From positions 1 through 41,680 of the forward strand of contig NZ_JAIEMO010000040.1 of assembly GCF_019752095.1 (NCBI RefSeq): a stretch of DNA of 41,680 nucleotides, read 5' to 3'. Shown piece after piece: positions 8,672 through 16,630 of this stretch. The notes under the pieces were generated by a model that saw nothing but the letters and a program-made list of their open reading frames with translations, was not told where the DNA came from and searched no databases. A program made the position numbers and the translations under genes. Origin of the DNA: Nitrosomonas sp. (lineage in GTDB: Bacteria; Pseudomonadota; Gammaproteobacteria; Burkholderiales; Nitrosomonadaceae). The stretch's first letter is position 1. The number at the start of each line of letters is the position of its first letter.

Positions 8672-9353
8672 AAGGTATTTTTGTAGATGAAGTGATCTTA
8701 TCAACAAGCTCCAACAATGCACGGCGTGCGGGTCGTTCATCCTGTCGCAGCAAACGAGTCAACGCTATCAAATCTTTCAACTCATCGACATCACGCCCTT
8801 GTTTTATCGTCATCACGGATTGTCCGGCATTGCGGCAAATATCCATCAAAGAGAGGCCTAAACGACTGCTGCTCCACGGCAAGGCAGCCAAGTCCGGCCA
8901 TGCACATCGATTGGCCATAAGCACGACACCACCATCGAGGGCTGGAATTAACACAACATCATGATATTGCAATGCAGCACAGGTCGCCTCGTAATCAACT
9001 GAAGTCAACCCCGGTGCGTCACTGCCGATAAATACCAATTGTTCCATGCCTTGCGCACGCAATGCCCGATCTAATGCATTGAGCCGCTGTCCCAAATTGC
9101 CTGCCACCTGCGGCATAATGGTTCCCGGAAAATACGTTGGTACTGACAAGGCTTGCGCCCATTCCATATCTTCTTGATCGGCGGGCGCAATGATCACCGA
9201 GCCAGGCCAATGACATGTGTCTTCCAGTGCACATGCCAACAATGCATCAGCAACCTGCTGCGCCAATTCCATGCCTAGGCTCGCAGCCAATCTTTGCTTA
9301 CCTATGCCGAGAGCCGGTCGCTTACACAGTAAAACAAGAACAACTTTGCTCAT
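8664..9353 (-). CDS. TIGR04282-type arsenosugar-associated glycosyltransferase (DUF2064)
   Basis: The 229-residue product begins with VLVLLCKRPALGIGKQRLA, the nucleotidyl/glycosyl-transferase-like N-terminus of the DUF2064/TIGR04282 family, and has IGSDAPGLT and ALDGGVVLMA, where the family has a metal-binding Asp and a GG turn. It is the first gene of the minus-strand cluster, so the operon promoter should lie in 9354-9596, between this gene and the divergent CHRD gene. No strong ribosome binding site is visible. Members of this family pair with TIGR04283 enzymes in organoarsenical clusters. The exact reaction is not established by the sequence. Confidence 0.87.
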   Translation of the reverse strand: MSKVVLVLLCKRPALGIGKQRLAASLGMELAQQVADALLACALEDTCHWPGSVIIAPADQEDMEWAQALSVPTYFPGTIMPQVAGNLGQRLNALDRALRAQGMEQLVFIGSDAPGLTSVDYEATCAALQYHDVVLIPALDGGVVLMANRCAWPDLAALPWSSSRLGLSLMDICRNAGQSVMTIKQGRDVDELKDLIALTRLLRQDERPARRALLELVDKITSSTKIPYG

Positions 9354-9596
9354 GGAGTCATAACTTTAAATTAATAAACAGCCCAGTGGCAAGACCAAGG
9401 GGAATCGCAAGTTTACTACTTAATTTAACTATTGCGATTGGTGCTTGAATTCACCATACTATAGCTGCGCCGAAGAGTGTTTGGCGTTGTTCTTCGCAAG
9501 CACAAGGATTCTTAATTTTGGACCTGAATACCACCTTGAGTTTTAAATTAGAAATATCACTATCGAAAGGTGGTTATTCTATAAGGAGAATAAATC

Positions 9597-10136
9597 ATGA
9601 AGAAACTGTATATTAATCTGTTTTTATTGATAATTTTGTTTTTTGGATTGAGTTCTGCATATGCTGCAAATGAATTAAAATTCAAGGCGGGCTTAAGTGG
9701 CGCGCAAGAGGTTACCACTCCCGCAGGCGGGGTTGCTGCTGATACCACCGGCGCAATCGAAGTTGAATTTGATTCGGCGTTAACCAAAGCGCAGTTTCGT
9801 CTTACTGTTCGTAATGGTTCTGGAATAACGCAGGCACATTTTCACTGTGCATCTGCGGGGGTGAACGGGCCGATCGTGGCTTTTCTTTTCGGTCCTGTAG
9901 ATCCGCCAGTGGATGTGGGCGAAGGTTCAGTTGAAGTTGCCTTGGATAACAGCGATATCGTATCGCCTGAAACACCTGAGGCTATTGAAGCATGCGGCGT
10001 GCCGCTTAATAACATCGCTTCTCTGGCTTTTGCAATGCGAGGCGGAAAAATCTACGCGAATGTGCATAGTACGGCTTTCCCAGCAGGTGTGATTCGGGGG
10101 CAATTACTAGAAGAAGAGAGTAGCAATGATGACTAA
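9597..10136 (+). CDS. Exported CHRD-domain protein
   Basis: A lysine-rich start and hydrophobic segment ending in SSAYAA form a signal peptide of about 23 residues. The rest is a single CHRD domain, recognisable from LSGAQEVTTPAGG, the Gly/Thr-rich strand, AHFHCASAGVNGPIVAFL, and the C-terminal YANVHSTAFPAGVIRGQL. CHRD domains were first described in chordin and are common in bacterial secreted proteins, where the function is largely unknown. AAGGAG lies 8-13 bases before the ATG, so the start is well supported. The chain ends in an acidic tail (EEESSNDD). It is divergent from the arsenic cluster and followed by a strong inverted repeat. Confidence 0.85.
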   Translation: MKKLYINLFLLIILFFGLSSAYAANELKFKAGLSGAQEVTTPAGGVAADTTGAIEVEFDSALTKAQFRLTVRNGSGITQAHFHCASAGVNGPIVAFLFGPVDPPVDVGEGSVEVALDNSDIVSPETPEAIEACGVPLNNIASLAFAMRGGKIYANVHSTAFPAGVIRGQLLEEESSNDD

Positions 10137-10240
10137 GGCTCAAGTCAGTAAAAAGGAAAGGCAGTTTATTATTATGATCTGATGACAAATGGATTATGGA
10201 AATAAGGTAACAAATCAGTATCTGAAGTCAGGTCAAATAC

Positions 10241-10272
10241 CGTTGTGCTGGGTTTTTTTGCCCAGCACAACG
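10241..10272. terminator. 12-bp perfect hairpin, probable terminator
   Basis: CGTTGTGCTGGG (10241-10252) and its exact complement CCCAGCACAACG (10261-10272) flank an 8-base loop of seven T and one G. The stem lies about 105 bp after the CHRD gene. The T-run is in the loop and no T-run follows the stem, so it is not a textbook intrinsic terminator. The rest of the 10137-10452 gap shows nothing else I can name. Confidence 0.55.
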
Positions 10273-10452
10273 CAATTACGTAAGACATAATAATCACACA
10301 ATGAAGAACCCGTTGCAGACCTTAAACATTTGGTACCCTCATTGTTTATTTTTGCCAGTAATATCGCTTGGATCATTACAATAAGAATGGGCGTGAGATG
10401 TAAGGCCTGATCTCGAGATCCTTGCCGTTTTTGTATCTAATCAAGAGGGATT

Positions 10453-10827
10453 ATGATGCGTGAGGGAAGAGAAAAGATCACCGTCTATTATGATGGCGCA
10501 TGTCCCAGTTGTATCAAGGATCGAGAAAACTATGAAAAGCTGGCAGGAAAAAATGGGGAAGATGTATGCTGGTTCGATATCACTGAGCAAGACGAACATT
10601 TGCGTGACATCGGTATTGATCCCCACTTGGCCCTGACACAGTTGCATGTTCGTGATGAACATCAAAAGATAGTTTCCGAACTGGATGCTTATATTTTGTT
10701 GATGTCCCGGGTATTCCTGCTAAAACCGCTGGCTTGGTTCATTGGTCTACCCGTGATTCGCCCATTGCTGTCGTCACTCTACCACCGGATGGTCAAGCGG
10801 CGTTTGGAAAAAAGCGGGCGTTTGTAG
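10453..10827 (+). CDS. DUF393 (DCC family) thiol-disulfide oxidoreductase-like protein
   Basis: This small protein of 124 residues has the family signature VYYDGACPSCIKD, with a CxxC pair, at residues about 11-23. It also has CWFDITEQ and a final LLMSRVFLLKPLAWFIGLP segment that is conserved in DUF393 proteins. The CxxC suggests thiol-disulfide chemistry, but the substrates of the family are not known. AGAGGGA precedes two adjacent ATG codons (10453 and 10456). The stop codon is immediately followed by the ATG of the alpha/beta hydrolase, so the two are likely co-translated. Confidence 0.88.
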   Translation: MMREGREKITVYYDGACPSCIKDRENYEKLAGKNGEDVCWFDITEQDEHLRDIGIDPHLALTQLHVRDEHQKIVSELDAYILLMSRVFLLKPLAWFIGLPVIRPLLSSLYHRMVKRRLEKSGRL

Positions 10828-11700
10828 ATGGATGAAAAACGATATTTCCAGGGTGAAGATGGCGTTGAACTCGCCTACCGACGATGGACACCGGTACAAA
10901 GTGAACGGAATATGCCCATCGTGCTGCTGCATGGTGCTGCAAGTAACTCTACGCGTTGGTGGCATTTCGTTAAACATAGCCACTTAGCTAACGATCGGCT
11001 TCTGCTTCGTCCAGATCTGCGCGGACACGGAGAATCCATTTGGCGAGGAGCGGCACGTATCAAAGACTGGAGTCAAGATATTGCCAGCATGCTGAATCAC
11101 GAGCAGCAGGCGCAAGCTTTCGTCGTGGGCCATTGTTTGGGCGCCAACATTGCGCTTGGCTTCGCATCGCGCTTTCCCGATAGGTGTGCTGGATTGGTGC
11201 TCATAGAACCTATGGCGCGTGAGGCGATAATGGGCATTCTTGTCTGGTTGCGTCGTCTCCTACCGGTACTGCATCTTGCTCTGGGATTGATTAAATTAAT
11301 CAATCGCCTCGGTTTTTATCGACGCCAACTCGAAACCCTGGACCTGCAGCTACTGGACCGTCGTCTTCATGAAGCCAATCACACGCAACTAAAAGAAATA
11401 CTGGCAGATTACGGTTCACCTTGGCTTGACATCAAGACGATGCCGACAGTCCAGTACCTCAGTAATCTCATTGAACTTATGCAACCCCTGCCGGTTGCTG
11501 CTGTGCATTGTCCTTGCCTGGTGATTCAATCACGCGGGCGAAGCATCACCGATGCAAAGCGCACGCAAACTGCGCTTGCAGCATTGCCACAAGTGGAGTT
11601 TGTTACCATTGACTCCGATCATTGGCTCCCGGCCACACATCCTGATCATCTTCGCGCGCTGATAGACACCTGGGTTTTAAAAAATCATACTCTCCGCTAG
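10828..11700 (+). CDS. Alpha/beta hydrolase with Cys at the nucleophile position
   Basis: This is a 290-residue cytoplasmic alpha/beta-hydrolase-fold protein. The oxyanion-hole motif VLLHGAASNSTRWW (32-45) and the strand-turn LRPDLRGHGES are typical. The nucleophile elbow reads G-H-Cys103-L-G instead of the usual G-x-Ser-x-G. His265 (DSDHWLPATHP) is the likely catalytic His. The cap region around residues 130-210 is helical and Leu-rich. A cysteine nucleophile is known in dienelactone hydrolases, while many alpha/beta hydrolases with a changed elbow are inactive. The gene starts directly after the DUF393 stop, so the two products may act together. Confidence 0.85.
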   Translation: MDEKRYFQGEDGVELAYRRWTPVQSERNMPIVLLHGAASNSTRWWHFVKHSHLANDRLLLRPDLRGHGESIWRGAARIKDWSQDIASMLNHEQQAQAFVVGHCLGANIALGFASRFPDRCAGLVLIEPMAREAIMGILVWLRRLLPVLHLALGLIKLINRLGFYRRQLETLDLQLLDRRLHEANHTQLKEILADYGSPWLDIKTMPTVQYLSNLIELMQPLPVAAVHCPCLVIQSRGRSITDAKRTQTALAALPQVEFVTIDSDHWLPATHPDHLRALIDTWVLKNHTLR

Positions 11701-12058
11701 GCATACTATTTTTCAAATCGAGATTTGTGTAAGCAGCGGAGTAAAAATACAAAGACCTATTTTTGGATGTACAATATTTATCTATGGCTAGATTCGTATA
11801 ATAAGTGTAATTTAGTGTTTCTCAATGGTATTTTTCACAGCTATTTACATGGGTGTTAGCAGCAAATAGGAATGTTCGGCTTTATAGCAAATAAGTTGTC
11901 TAAAACACCGTGACCCGTATTAGGGTTTATTGCGAAACTGAGGCGGCGGATTTACGCACCAATTTTTTATTGTGTTTTATTTTCTATCCTGTTTCGTCAA
12001 AAAGGGCAATATTTCGTGGTCCATGCAAGACTGCTAGTTTGCCATTCGTATAGCGTAG
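11701..12058. other. Gene-free stretch
   Basis: I see no coding region, RNA gene or clear repeat in this A+T-rich part of the gap. It precedes a probable transposase tail. Confidence 0.5.
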
Positions 12059-12223
12059 TACAGTTACCTTTGCCTGCGTTACTATGAGAAGAAAAGGGTT
12101 GAGGTGAAATCACATAATCAAGCAATTCTGGCGTTTGGCCGACAACTTTCCAGCATTATATTCAGAATGCTGAAACAAAATCGTGCCTATGAGATGCGTA
12201 CAAAAATCAACCAAATTACTTGA
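12059..12223 (+). pseudogene. Probable transposase C-terminal remnant (IS110-like)
   Basis: A 54-codon open stretch ends at TGA 12221-12223. It contains YYEKKRVEVKSHNQAILAFG followed by RQLSSIIFRMLKQNRAYEM. This resembles the end of IS110-family transposases, where a basic segment is followed by an aliphatic helix and a short R/K-x-Y motif. There is no start codon in a useful place and no catalytic part upstream. No terminal repeats were recognised, so this is a fragment only. Identity is based on recall of the motif. Confidence 0.4.
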
Positions 12224-12336
12224 AAATTCCTGCAGAATATTCAAGTACTGAATCACGAATTTAGATTACAAAACAAAAAATCATGCAATCCATCGAAAAT
12301 ATTCTCAATTCTAGACCTGTCCCCATGTTTCTTCAT

Positions 12337-12370
12337 TAAACAACCACCGGCTTTAGCCGGCAGTTGTTTA
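12337..12370. terminator. Hairpin with 8 + 5 bp stem
   Basis: TAAACAAC/GTTGTTTA forms an outer stem, with an internal CA/CA mismatch, then CCGGC/GCCGG around a TTTA loop. It lies downstream of the small lipoprotein gene on the minus strand and could end its transcript. No T-run follows in that direction. Confidence 0.45.
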
Positions 12371-12373
12371 GTT

Positions 12374-12421
12374 CATAAATCAAGTAGTTGATTGCTAACA
12401 ATTCTTCTGCATACTGTCAAC
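12374..12421. repeat. Imperfect 48-bp repeat, copy 1
   Basis: This segment starts CATAAATCAA and ends CTGTCAAC and aligns with 12652-12700, at about three-quarters identity by eye. Reading the minus strand it starts with GTTGACAG, a possible -35 box. It lies just downstream of the small lipoprotein gene. Confidence 0.65.
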
Positions 12422-12463
12422 AATCAAGAAGCAGATTGCAAAAATTACCAATTAAAAACCCAA

Positions 12464-12538
12464 TTAAAACTGACCCCAACAACCACTCAGTGATACAAGC
12501 ATTAGTATGGTTAATATAACTATCAGTTTTTTTGTCAT
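12464..12538 (-). CDS. Very small lipoprotein (24 residues)
   Basis: The frame encodes 24 residues: a basic start (MTKK), a hydrophobic run (LIVILTILMLV) and a lipobox L-S-G-C at residues 17-20, then only W-G-Q-F. GGAGT at 12545-12549 lies 6 bases before the ATG, which is the best support that it is translated. Lipidation of Cys20 would leave an almost bare lipid-anchored pentapeptide. The arrangement resembles entericidin-type or lysis-type micro-lipoproteins, but it is shorter and has no recognised mature domain. It is flanked by two copies of the 48-bp repeat, and copy 2 may carry its promoter. Confidence 0.55.
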   Translation of the reverse strand: MTKKLIVILTILMLVSLSGCWGQF

Positions 12539-12651
12539 TTTATTACTCCATATAAGATTGAGAGATTGATCAGCAGCTTTTTAATTAAAGCGATCTATCC
12601 TGATCTTCAGTGTTATCCATCTTTTGATATCAGACGGAAGATGTATTGTTA

Positions 12652-12700
12652 CATAAATCAATCAATTATCTGCTAATAATTTTTCTGACATGCTGTCAAC
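12652..12700. repeat. Imperfect 49-bp repeat, copy 2
   Basis: This copy matches 12374-12421 and shares CATAAATCAA, TCTGC, TAA.AATT and CTGTCAAC. On the minus strand TTGACA (complement of 12694-12699) lies about 155 bases ahead of the small lipoprotein start. I could not place a good -10 box at 16-18 bp, so promoter function is uncertain. Confidence 0.6.
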
Positions 12701-12808
12701 TCAACAGATCGTAAATGCCAGTGTCAGGTCCAGAATCCAGAATCTAAGATTAATAGCCCAAGATTAGGTTTTTTTAATTGGGTGTTAAAAGATGATGCAA
12801 TATGAAAT

Positions 12809-14314
12809 TTATTGCTTATCCAGCCTACGATACTGAATCGCCTCAGCAATATGCTGATTGTTAATTTTTTTAACACTCGATAAATCTGCAATTGTCCGTG
12901 CTACTTTTAAAATGCGATGATATGCGCGCGCTGATAAATTCAAGCGGCTAATCGCTTGCTTCAGTAAATTCTCACTGGCGGTATCCAGCGCGCAGAATTT
13001 GTCGATGTCTTTGACGCTCAAGCGGTTATTAGTCTTTTCCTGCCGGTTGAGTTGCCGTTGATGCGTTTCTGTTACGCGGTCTCTGATTATGCTGCTTTTT
13101 TCACCGGTGATTCGCTGGCGCATCAGCTCCTCTTGCGGCACTGCTGGAACTTCGATCTGCATATCGATACGATCCAGTAGCGGGCCGGAGATTCTGCCGC
13201 GATAGCGGGAAATCTGGTCTGGGGTGCAATGGCATTTCCCGTTGGGGTGACCCAAATAGCCACAGGGACAGGGATTCATTGCAGCAATTAGTTGAAATTG
13301 CGCCGGGAATTCTGCTTGACGTGCGGCGCGGGAAATGGTGATTTTTCCGGATTCCAGAGGTTCGCGCAATACTTCCAGAACTTTGCGGTCGAATTCGGCC
13401 AGCTCGTCCAGAAACAACACGCCGTGCATGGCCAGTGAAATTTCACCGGGGCGAGGGTGGCTGCCACCGCCGACCAGAGCAACACCGGATGCCGTATGGT
13501 GCGGCGAGCGGAATGGCCGTTTCTTCCAATTCTCAATATTGAAGTTACCATAACTGAGTGATTGAATGGCTGCAGATTCAAGGGCTTCCGCCTCGGTCAT
13601 GGGCGGTAGAATGCCGGGGAAGCGTGCCGCCAACATGGATTTTCCGGTGCCCGGAGGGCCAATCATTAGCAGACTGTGGCCACCTGCGGCGGCAATTTCC
13701 AGCGCACGTTTGGCATGCGTTTGTCCTCTGACTTCATCAAGATCAAGGTAAGTGGAGTCTTCGTTCCTGGTCTCGGTTACGCCTGAAAAAATGGGTAAGG
13801 TTTCTCGTCCGGTTAAATGCGCGCAGATTTGTAGTAACGATTTGGCCGCGTAGATCGTGGCTTTTTTGACTAATGCGGCTTCAGCCGCATTTTGTTCCGG
13901 CAGCACAAAACTGCGGCCGGATTGCGATGCGTTGTAGGTCATCGCCAGAGCGCCGTGAATCGGGCGCAATTCTCCGGTTAATGCCAGTTCGCCGGCCCAT
14001 TCATATTGGTCCAGTTTATCTTTGGGGATTTGCCCGGTCGCCGCGAGTATTCCTAATGCTATGGGTAAGTCGAACCGTCCGCTCTCTTTGGGTAAATCGG
14101 CAGGGGCCAGATTGATGGTGATACGTTGCGCAGGGATTTTGAATTGTGCATTTTGCAGCGCCGCTCTGACACGGTCTTTACTTTCTTTAACTTCGGTATC
14201 GGGAAGACCGACGATGGTAAAACTGGGCAAGCCGTTGGCGATGTGTGTTTCCACTGTCACCAACGGTGCTTGAATACCGGAAAGCGCGCGGCTATACAGT
14301 ACGGCGAGTGACAT
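12809..14314 (-). CDS. comM: ComM (YifB) AAA+ helicase for natural transformation
   Basis: ComM is a hexameric branch-migration helicase that extends homologous strand pairing in natural transformation. The 501-residue product is full length for the family. It has the N-terminal Lon-like domain (LYSRALSGIQAPLVTVE...), the central Mg-chelatase AAA+ module with Walker A GPPGTGKS beginning at residue 219, Walker B GVLFLDELAEF, and the C-terminal domain with LSARAYHRILKVARTIADL. A four-cysteine knuckle CPCGYLGHPNGKCHC lies in the AAA+ part, as expected. It is convergent with nothing and lies downstream of ubiK on the same strand, with about 70 bp between. There is no clear ribosome binding site. 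Confidence 0.95.
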   Translation of the reverse strand: MSLAVLYSRALSGIQAPLVTVETHIANGLPSFTIVGLPDTEVKESKDRVRAALQNAQFKIPAQRITINLAPADLPKESGRFDLPIALGILAATGQIPKDKLDQYEWAGELALTGELRPIHGALAMTYNASQSGRSFVLPEQNAAEAALVKKATIYAAKSLLQICAHLTGRETLPIFSGVTETRNEDSTYLDLDEVRGQTHAKRALEIAAAGGHSLLMIGPPGTGKSMLAARFPGILPPMTEAEALESAAIQSLSYGNFNIENWKKRPFRSPHHTASGVALVGGGSHPRPGEISLAMHGVLFLDELAEFDRKVLEVLREPLESGKITISRAARQAEFPAQFQLIAAMNPCPCGYLGHPNGKCHCTPDQISRYRGRISGPLLDRIDMQIEVPAVPQEELMRQRITGEKSSIIRDRVTETHQRQLNRQEKTNNRLSVKDIDKFCALDTASENLLKQAISRLNLSARAYHRILKVARTIADLSSVKKINNQHIAEAIQYRRLDKQ

Positions 14315-14384
14315 CTATTAAGCGCAGAATTAAGTTATGGATGCGGGTTAAGATTTACTCAAAGCATTACCAAGGGCTATAAAT

Positions 14385-14651
14385 TTACTTATCGGACTCT
14401 GGTTGTATTTCGTTTGTACCCAACTGAGCTTCCAGTTCGGTCACCTTGGCTTCAAGAATCATCAGTTTTTCACGGGTGCGCTGTAATACTTCCTGCTGGA
14501 TATCAAATTCATCACGGGTGACTAATTCAAGCCGGGAAAATGCGCCCGATAATAAAACCCGGACATTTTTTTCAATATCTTTGGCTGGGCTGTTTTGCAT
14601 AATTTCGCTGACTTTGGCATTGATTTCGTCAATTACATTTTTATTAATCAT
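14385..14651 (-). CDS. ubiK: UbiK, accessory factor of ubiquinone biosynthesis
   Basis: The 88-residue product belongs to the YqiC/UbiK family (BMFP). It has an N-terminal amphipathic helix (EINAKVSEIMQNSPAKDIEKNV) and a C-terminal coiled coil (QEVLQRTREKLMILEAKVTELEAQL). UbiK binds UbiJ and stimulates aerobic ubiquinone synthesis in other Proteobacteria. AGGAG lies 8 bases before the ATG. The palindrome ATCTCAT-GCT-ATGAGAT at 14715-14731 lies in the divergent region with amgK and could be an operator, though this is weak. Confidence 0.9.
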   Translation of the reverse strand: MINKNVIDEINAKVSEIMQNSPAKDIEKNVRVLLSGAFSRLELVTRDEFDIQQEVLQRTREKLMILEAKVTELEAQLGTNEIQPESDK

Positions 14652-14873
14652 GGTTGTTCTCCTTGTTGATTGATCTACCAGTTGATCAGCTGGCCACGTG
14701 TGTGACGTGATAAAATCTCATGCTATGAGATATCTTACAAGATCGAATTATCCACTGTTATTGAGAACGGTTCCAGTTTTACCCGCTAGGGAAAGTTTGT
14801 GAAGCTTTCTCAATGATTAAAATATAGGCTATTTTTGATCTTGATGAGAACGACTAATTATCCGGATATATGA

Positions 14874-15878
14874 ATGGAACGTGCACAACAAGTTGAGAAT
14901 TGGGTAAAGGGACAATTTCCCGGAAGATTATTTACGCTGGAGCCTGCTTCTGCAGATGCAAGCTTCCGGCGCTATTTTCGGATTTCTTTCGATGATCAAA
15001 CATTGGTTGTGATGGACGCGCCGCCACAATATGAAGATTGTGCGCCGTTCTTGCACGTAGCGGAGATTCTGGCTGCAGCCGGGGTGCATGTGCCCAGAAT
15101 TCTGGCGCAAAATCTGGAGCTTGGTTTTTTGTTGTTATCCGACTTGGGTCATACCACTTTTTTGCATGCACTCAATCAGGCGCCTGAGTCAGCCAATCAA
15201 CTTTATTGCGACGCGACGGATGCGTTGGTGCAAATGCAGATGTCGCAACAGGTCGAAGGCTTGCCAAGTTATGATCAAGCGTTATTGCAGCGAGAACTTG
15301 ATTTGTTTCCTGATTGGTATATTGCGAAACATTTGCAAGTGAATCTATCCAAAGAACAGCAAACGGTTTTACGCAATGCTTTTGAACATATATTGCAAAA
15401 TAATCTGGCACAGGCCAAAGTATTGGTGCATCGGGATTATCATTCACGCAATTTGATGGTGTCTACACCGAATCCGGGTATTCTTGATTTTCAGGATGCG
15501 GTACATGGGCCGATTACCTATGATCTGGTGTCTTTATTCAAAGATGCCTATATTCACTGGGACGAAGACCGCATTCTGGATTGGACCATTCGCTATTGGG
15601 AAAAAGCACGCCAAGCCGGGTTGCCGGTGGCTGCAGATTTTGCAGAGTTTTATCGCGACTTTGAGTGGATGGGTGTGCAACGACACCTAAAAGTGTTAGG
15701 GATTTTTGCCCGTCTCAATTATCGCGACGGCAAAGCGGCTTATCTAAACGATATGCCGCTGGTGATGCAATATTTGCGTACAGCTTGCGAGCGTTACCGG
15801 GAACTCCGTCCGCTGCTGAATTTATTGGATGAATTGCATCCTGTTAAATCGGGCCAGAAGATTGGTTACACTTTCTAA
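14874..15878 (+). CDS. amgK: AmgK, N-acetylmuramate/N-acetylglucosamine anomeric kinase
   Basis: AmgK phosphorylates MurNAc at the anomeric carbon, the first step of a cell-wall recycling route that skips de novo UDP-MurNAc synthesis. The 334-residue product has the aminoglycoside-phosphotransferase fold, with catalytic HRDYHSRNLMV and the metal site ILDFQDAVHGP. It also has SADASFRRYFRI near the N-terminus, typical of AmgK. It is followed by the MurU-type uridylyltransferase, the known partner. The ATG at 14874 follows an A+T-rich leader. Confidence 0.92.
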   Translation: MERAQQVENWVKGQFPGRLFTLEPASADASFRRYFRISFDDQTLVVMDAPPQYEDCAPFLHVAEILAAAGVHVPRILAQNLELGFLLLSDLGHTTFLHALNQAPESANQLYCDATDALVQMQMSQQVEGLPSYDQALLQRELDLFPDWYIAKHLQVNLSKEQQTVLRNAFEHILQNNLAQAKVLVHRDYHSRNLMVSTPNPGILDFQDAVHGPITYDLVSLFKDAYIHWDEDRILDWTIRYWEKARQAGLPVAADFAEFYRDFEWMGVQRHLKVLGIFARLNYRDGKAAYLNDMPLVMQYLRTACERYRELRPLLNLLDELHPVKSGQKIGYTF

Positions 15879-15897
15879 AGGTGTTCCCTATAAGGCG

Positions 15898-16599
15898 ATG
15901 ATTCTTGCGGCGGGGCGTGGTGAGCGCATGCGCTCGCTTACCGATGCTGTACCCAAGCCATTGTTAAAGGCGGGTGGTGCGTCGTTAATTGAATATCAGC
16001 TAAGAAATCTGGCGCTTGCTGGTTTTACCGATATTGTCATTAACCATGCGTACCTGGGTGCAATGATTGAAAATGCTTTGGGTACAGGTGAGTGCTATGG
16101 TGTTAATATTCAGTACTCGCCTGAGCGAGTGGTTCTAGAAACTGCGGGCGGGATCGCCAATGCTTTGCCACTATTGACGGGTCAGTCCAGCAATCAACCA
16201 TTTCTGGTGGTCAACGCAGATATTTTTTGTGAAATGGACTATGTATCGCTGTTACCGGTAATGAGTGCGATGCAGTCGGAGAGCGTGCAGTTGGCGCATC
16301 TGGTACTGGTAGATAATCCACTGCACCACGCCGCAGGAGACTTTACGTTACGGCAAAATCAGATCTTGCTGACAGGTAACAATCGATTAACGTTTAGCGG
16401 CATCGGTATTTATCGACCACAGCTGTTTTGCGCAATAAAACCGGGCATGGCGGTGAAATTGGCTCCGTTATTGCGACAGGCGATAGAGCACGGCAAAGTG
16501 AGTGGTGAATACTTTTCCGGATATTGGATCGATGTGGGAACACCGGAGCGACTGGAAGCACTGGATAAGCAACTTAAAGCGCAATCAGGGATCAAGTAA
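15898..16599 (+). CDS. murU: MurU, N-acetylmuramate-1-phosphate uridylyltransferase
   Basis: MurU joins UTP and MurNAc-1-phosphate to give UDP-MurNAc for peptidoglycan synthesis. The 233-residue product opens with the nucleotidyltransferase signature MILAAGRGERMRSLTD and has VPKPLLKAGG, FLVVNADIF and YWIDVGTPERLEAL. The start at 15898 gives the family N-terminus; the family usually has Lys-Ala before this Met, which the sequence also encodes (aag gcg), so a non-standard start just upstream is possible. An ATG at 15829 would overlap amgK by 50 bp. Confidence 0.9.
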   Translation: MILAAGRGERMRSLTDAVPKPLLKAGGASLIEYQLRNLALAGFTDIVINHAYLGAMIENALGTGECYGVNIQYSPERVVLETAGGIANALPLLTGQSSNQPFLVVNADIFCEMDYVSLLPVMSAMQSESVQLAHLVLVDNPLHHAAGDFTLRQNQILLTGNNRLTFSGIGIYRPQLFCAIKPGMAVKLAPLLRQAIEHGKVSGEYFSGYWIDVGTPERLEALDKQLKAQSGIK

Positions 16600-16630
16600 T
16601 AAGTGATTGTAATAACTTGAAACTGCAACT

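Noticed and set aside
14715..14731. ATCTCAT-GCT-ATGAGAT as an operator for ubiK or amgK
   Set aside because: Seven-bp arms occur by chance at this frequency and no second copy or known family motif supports it.
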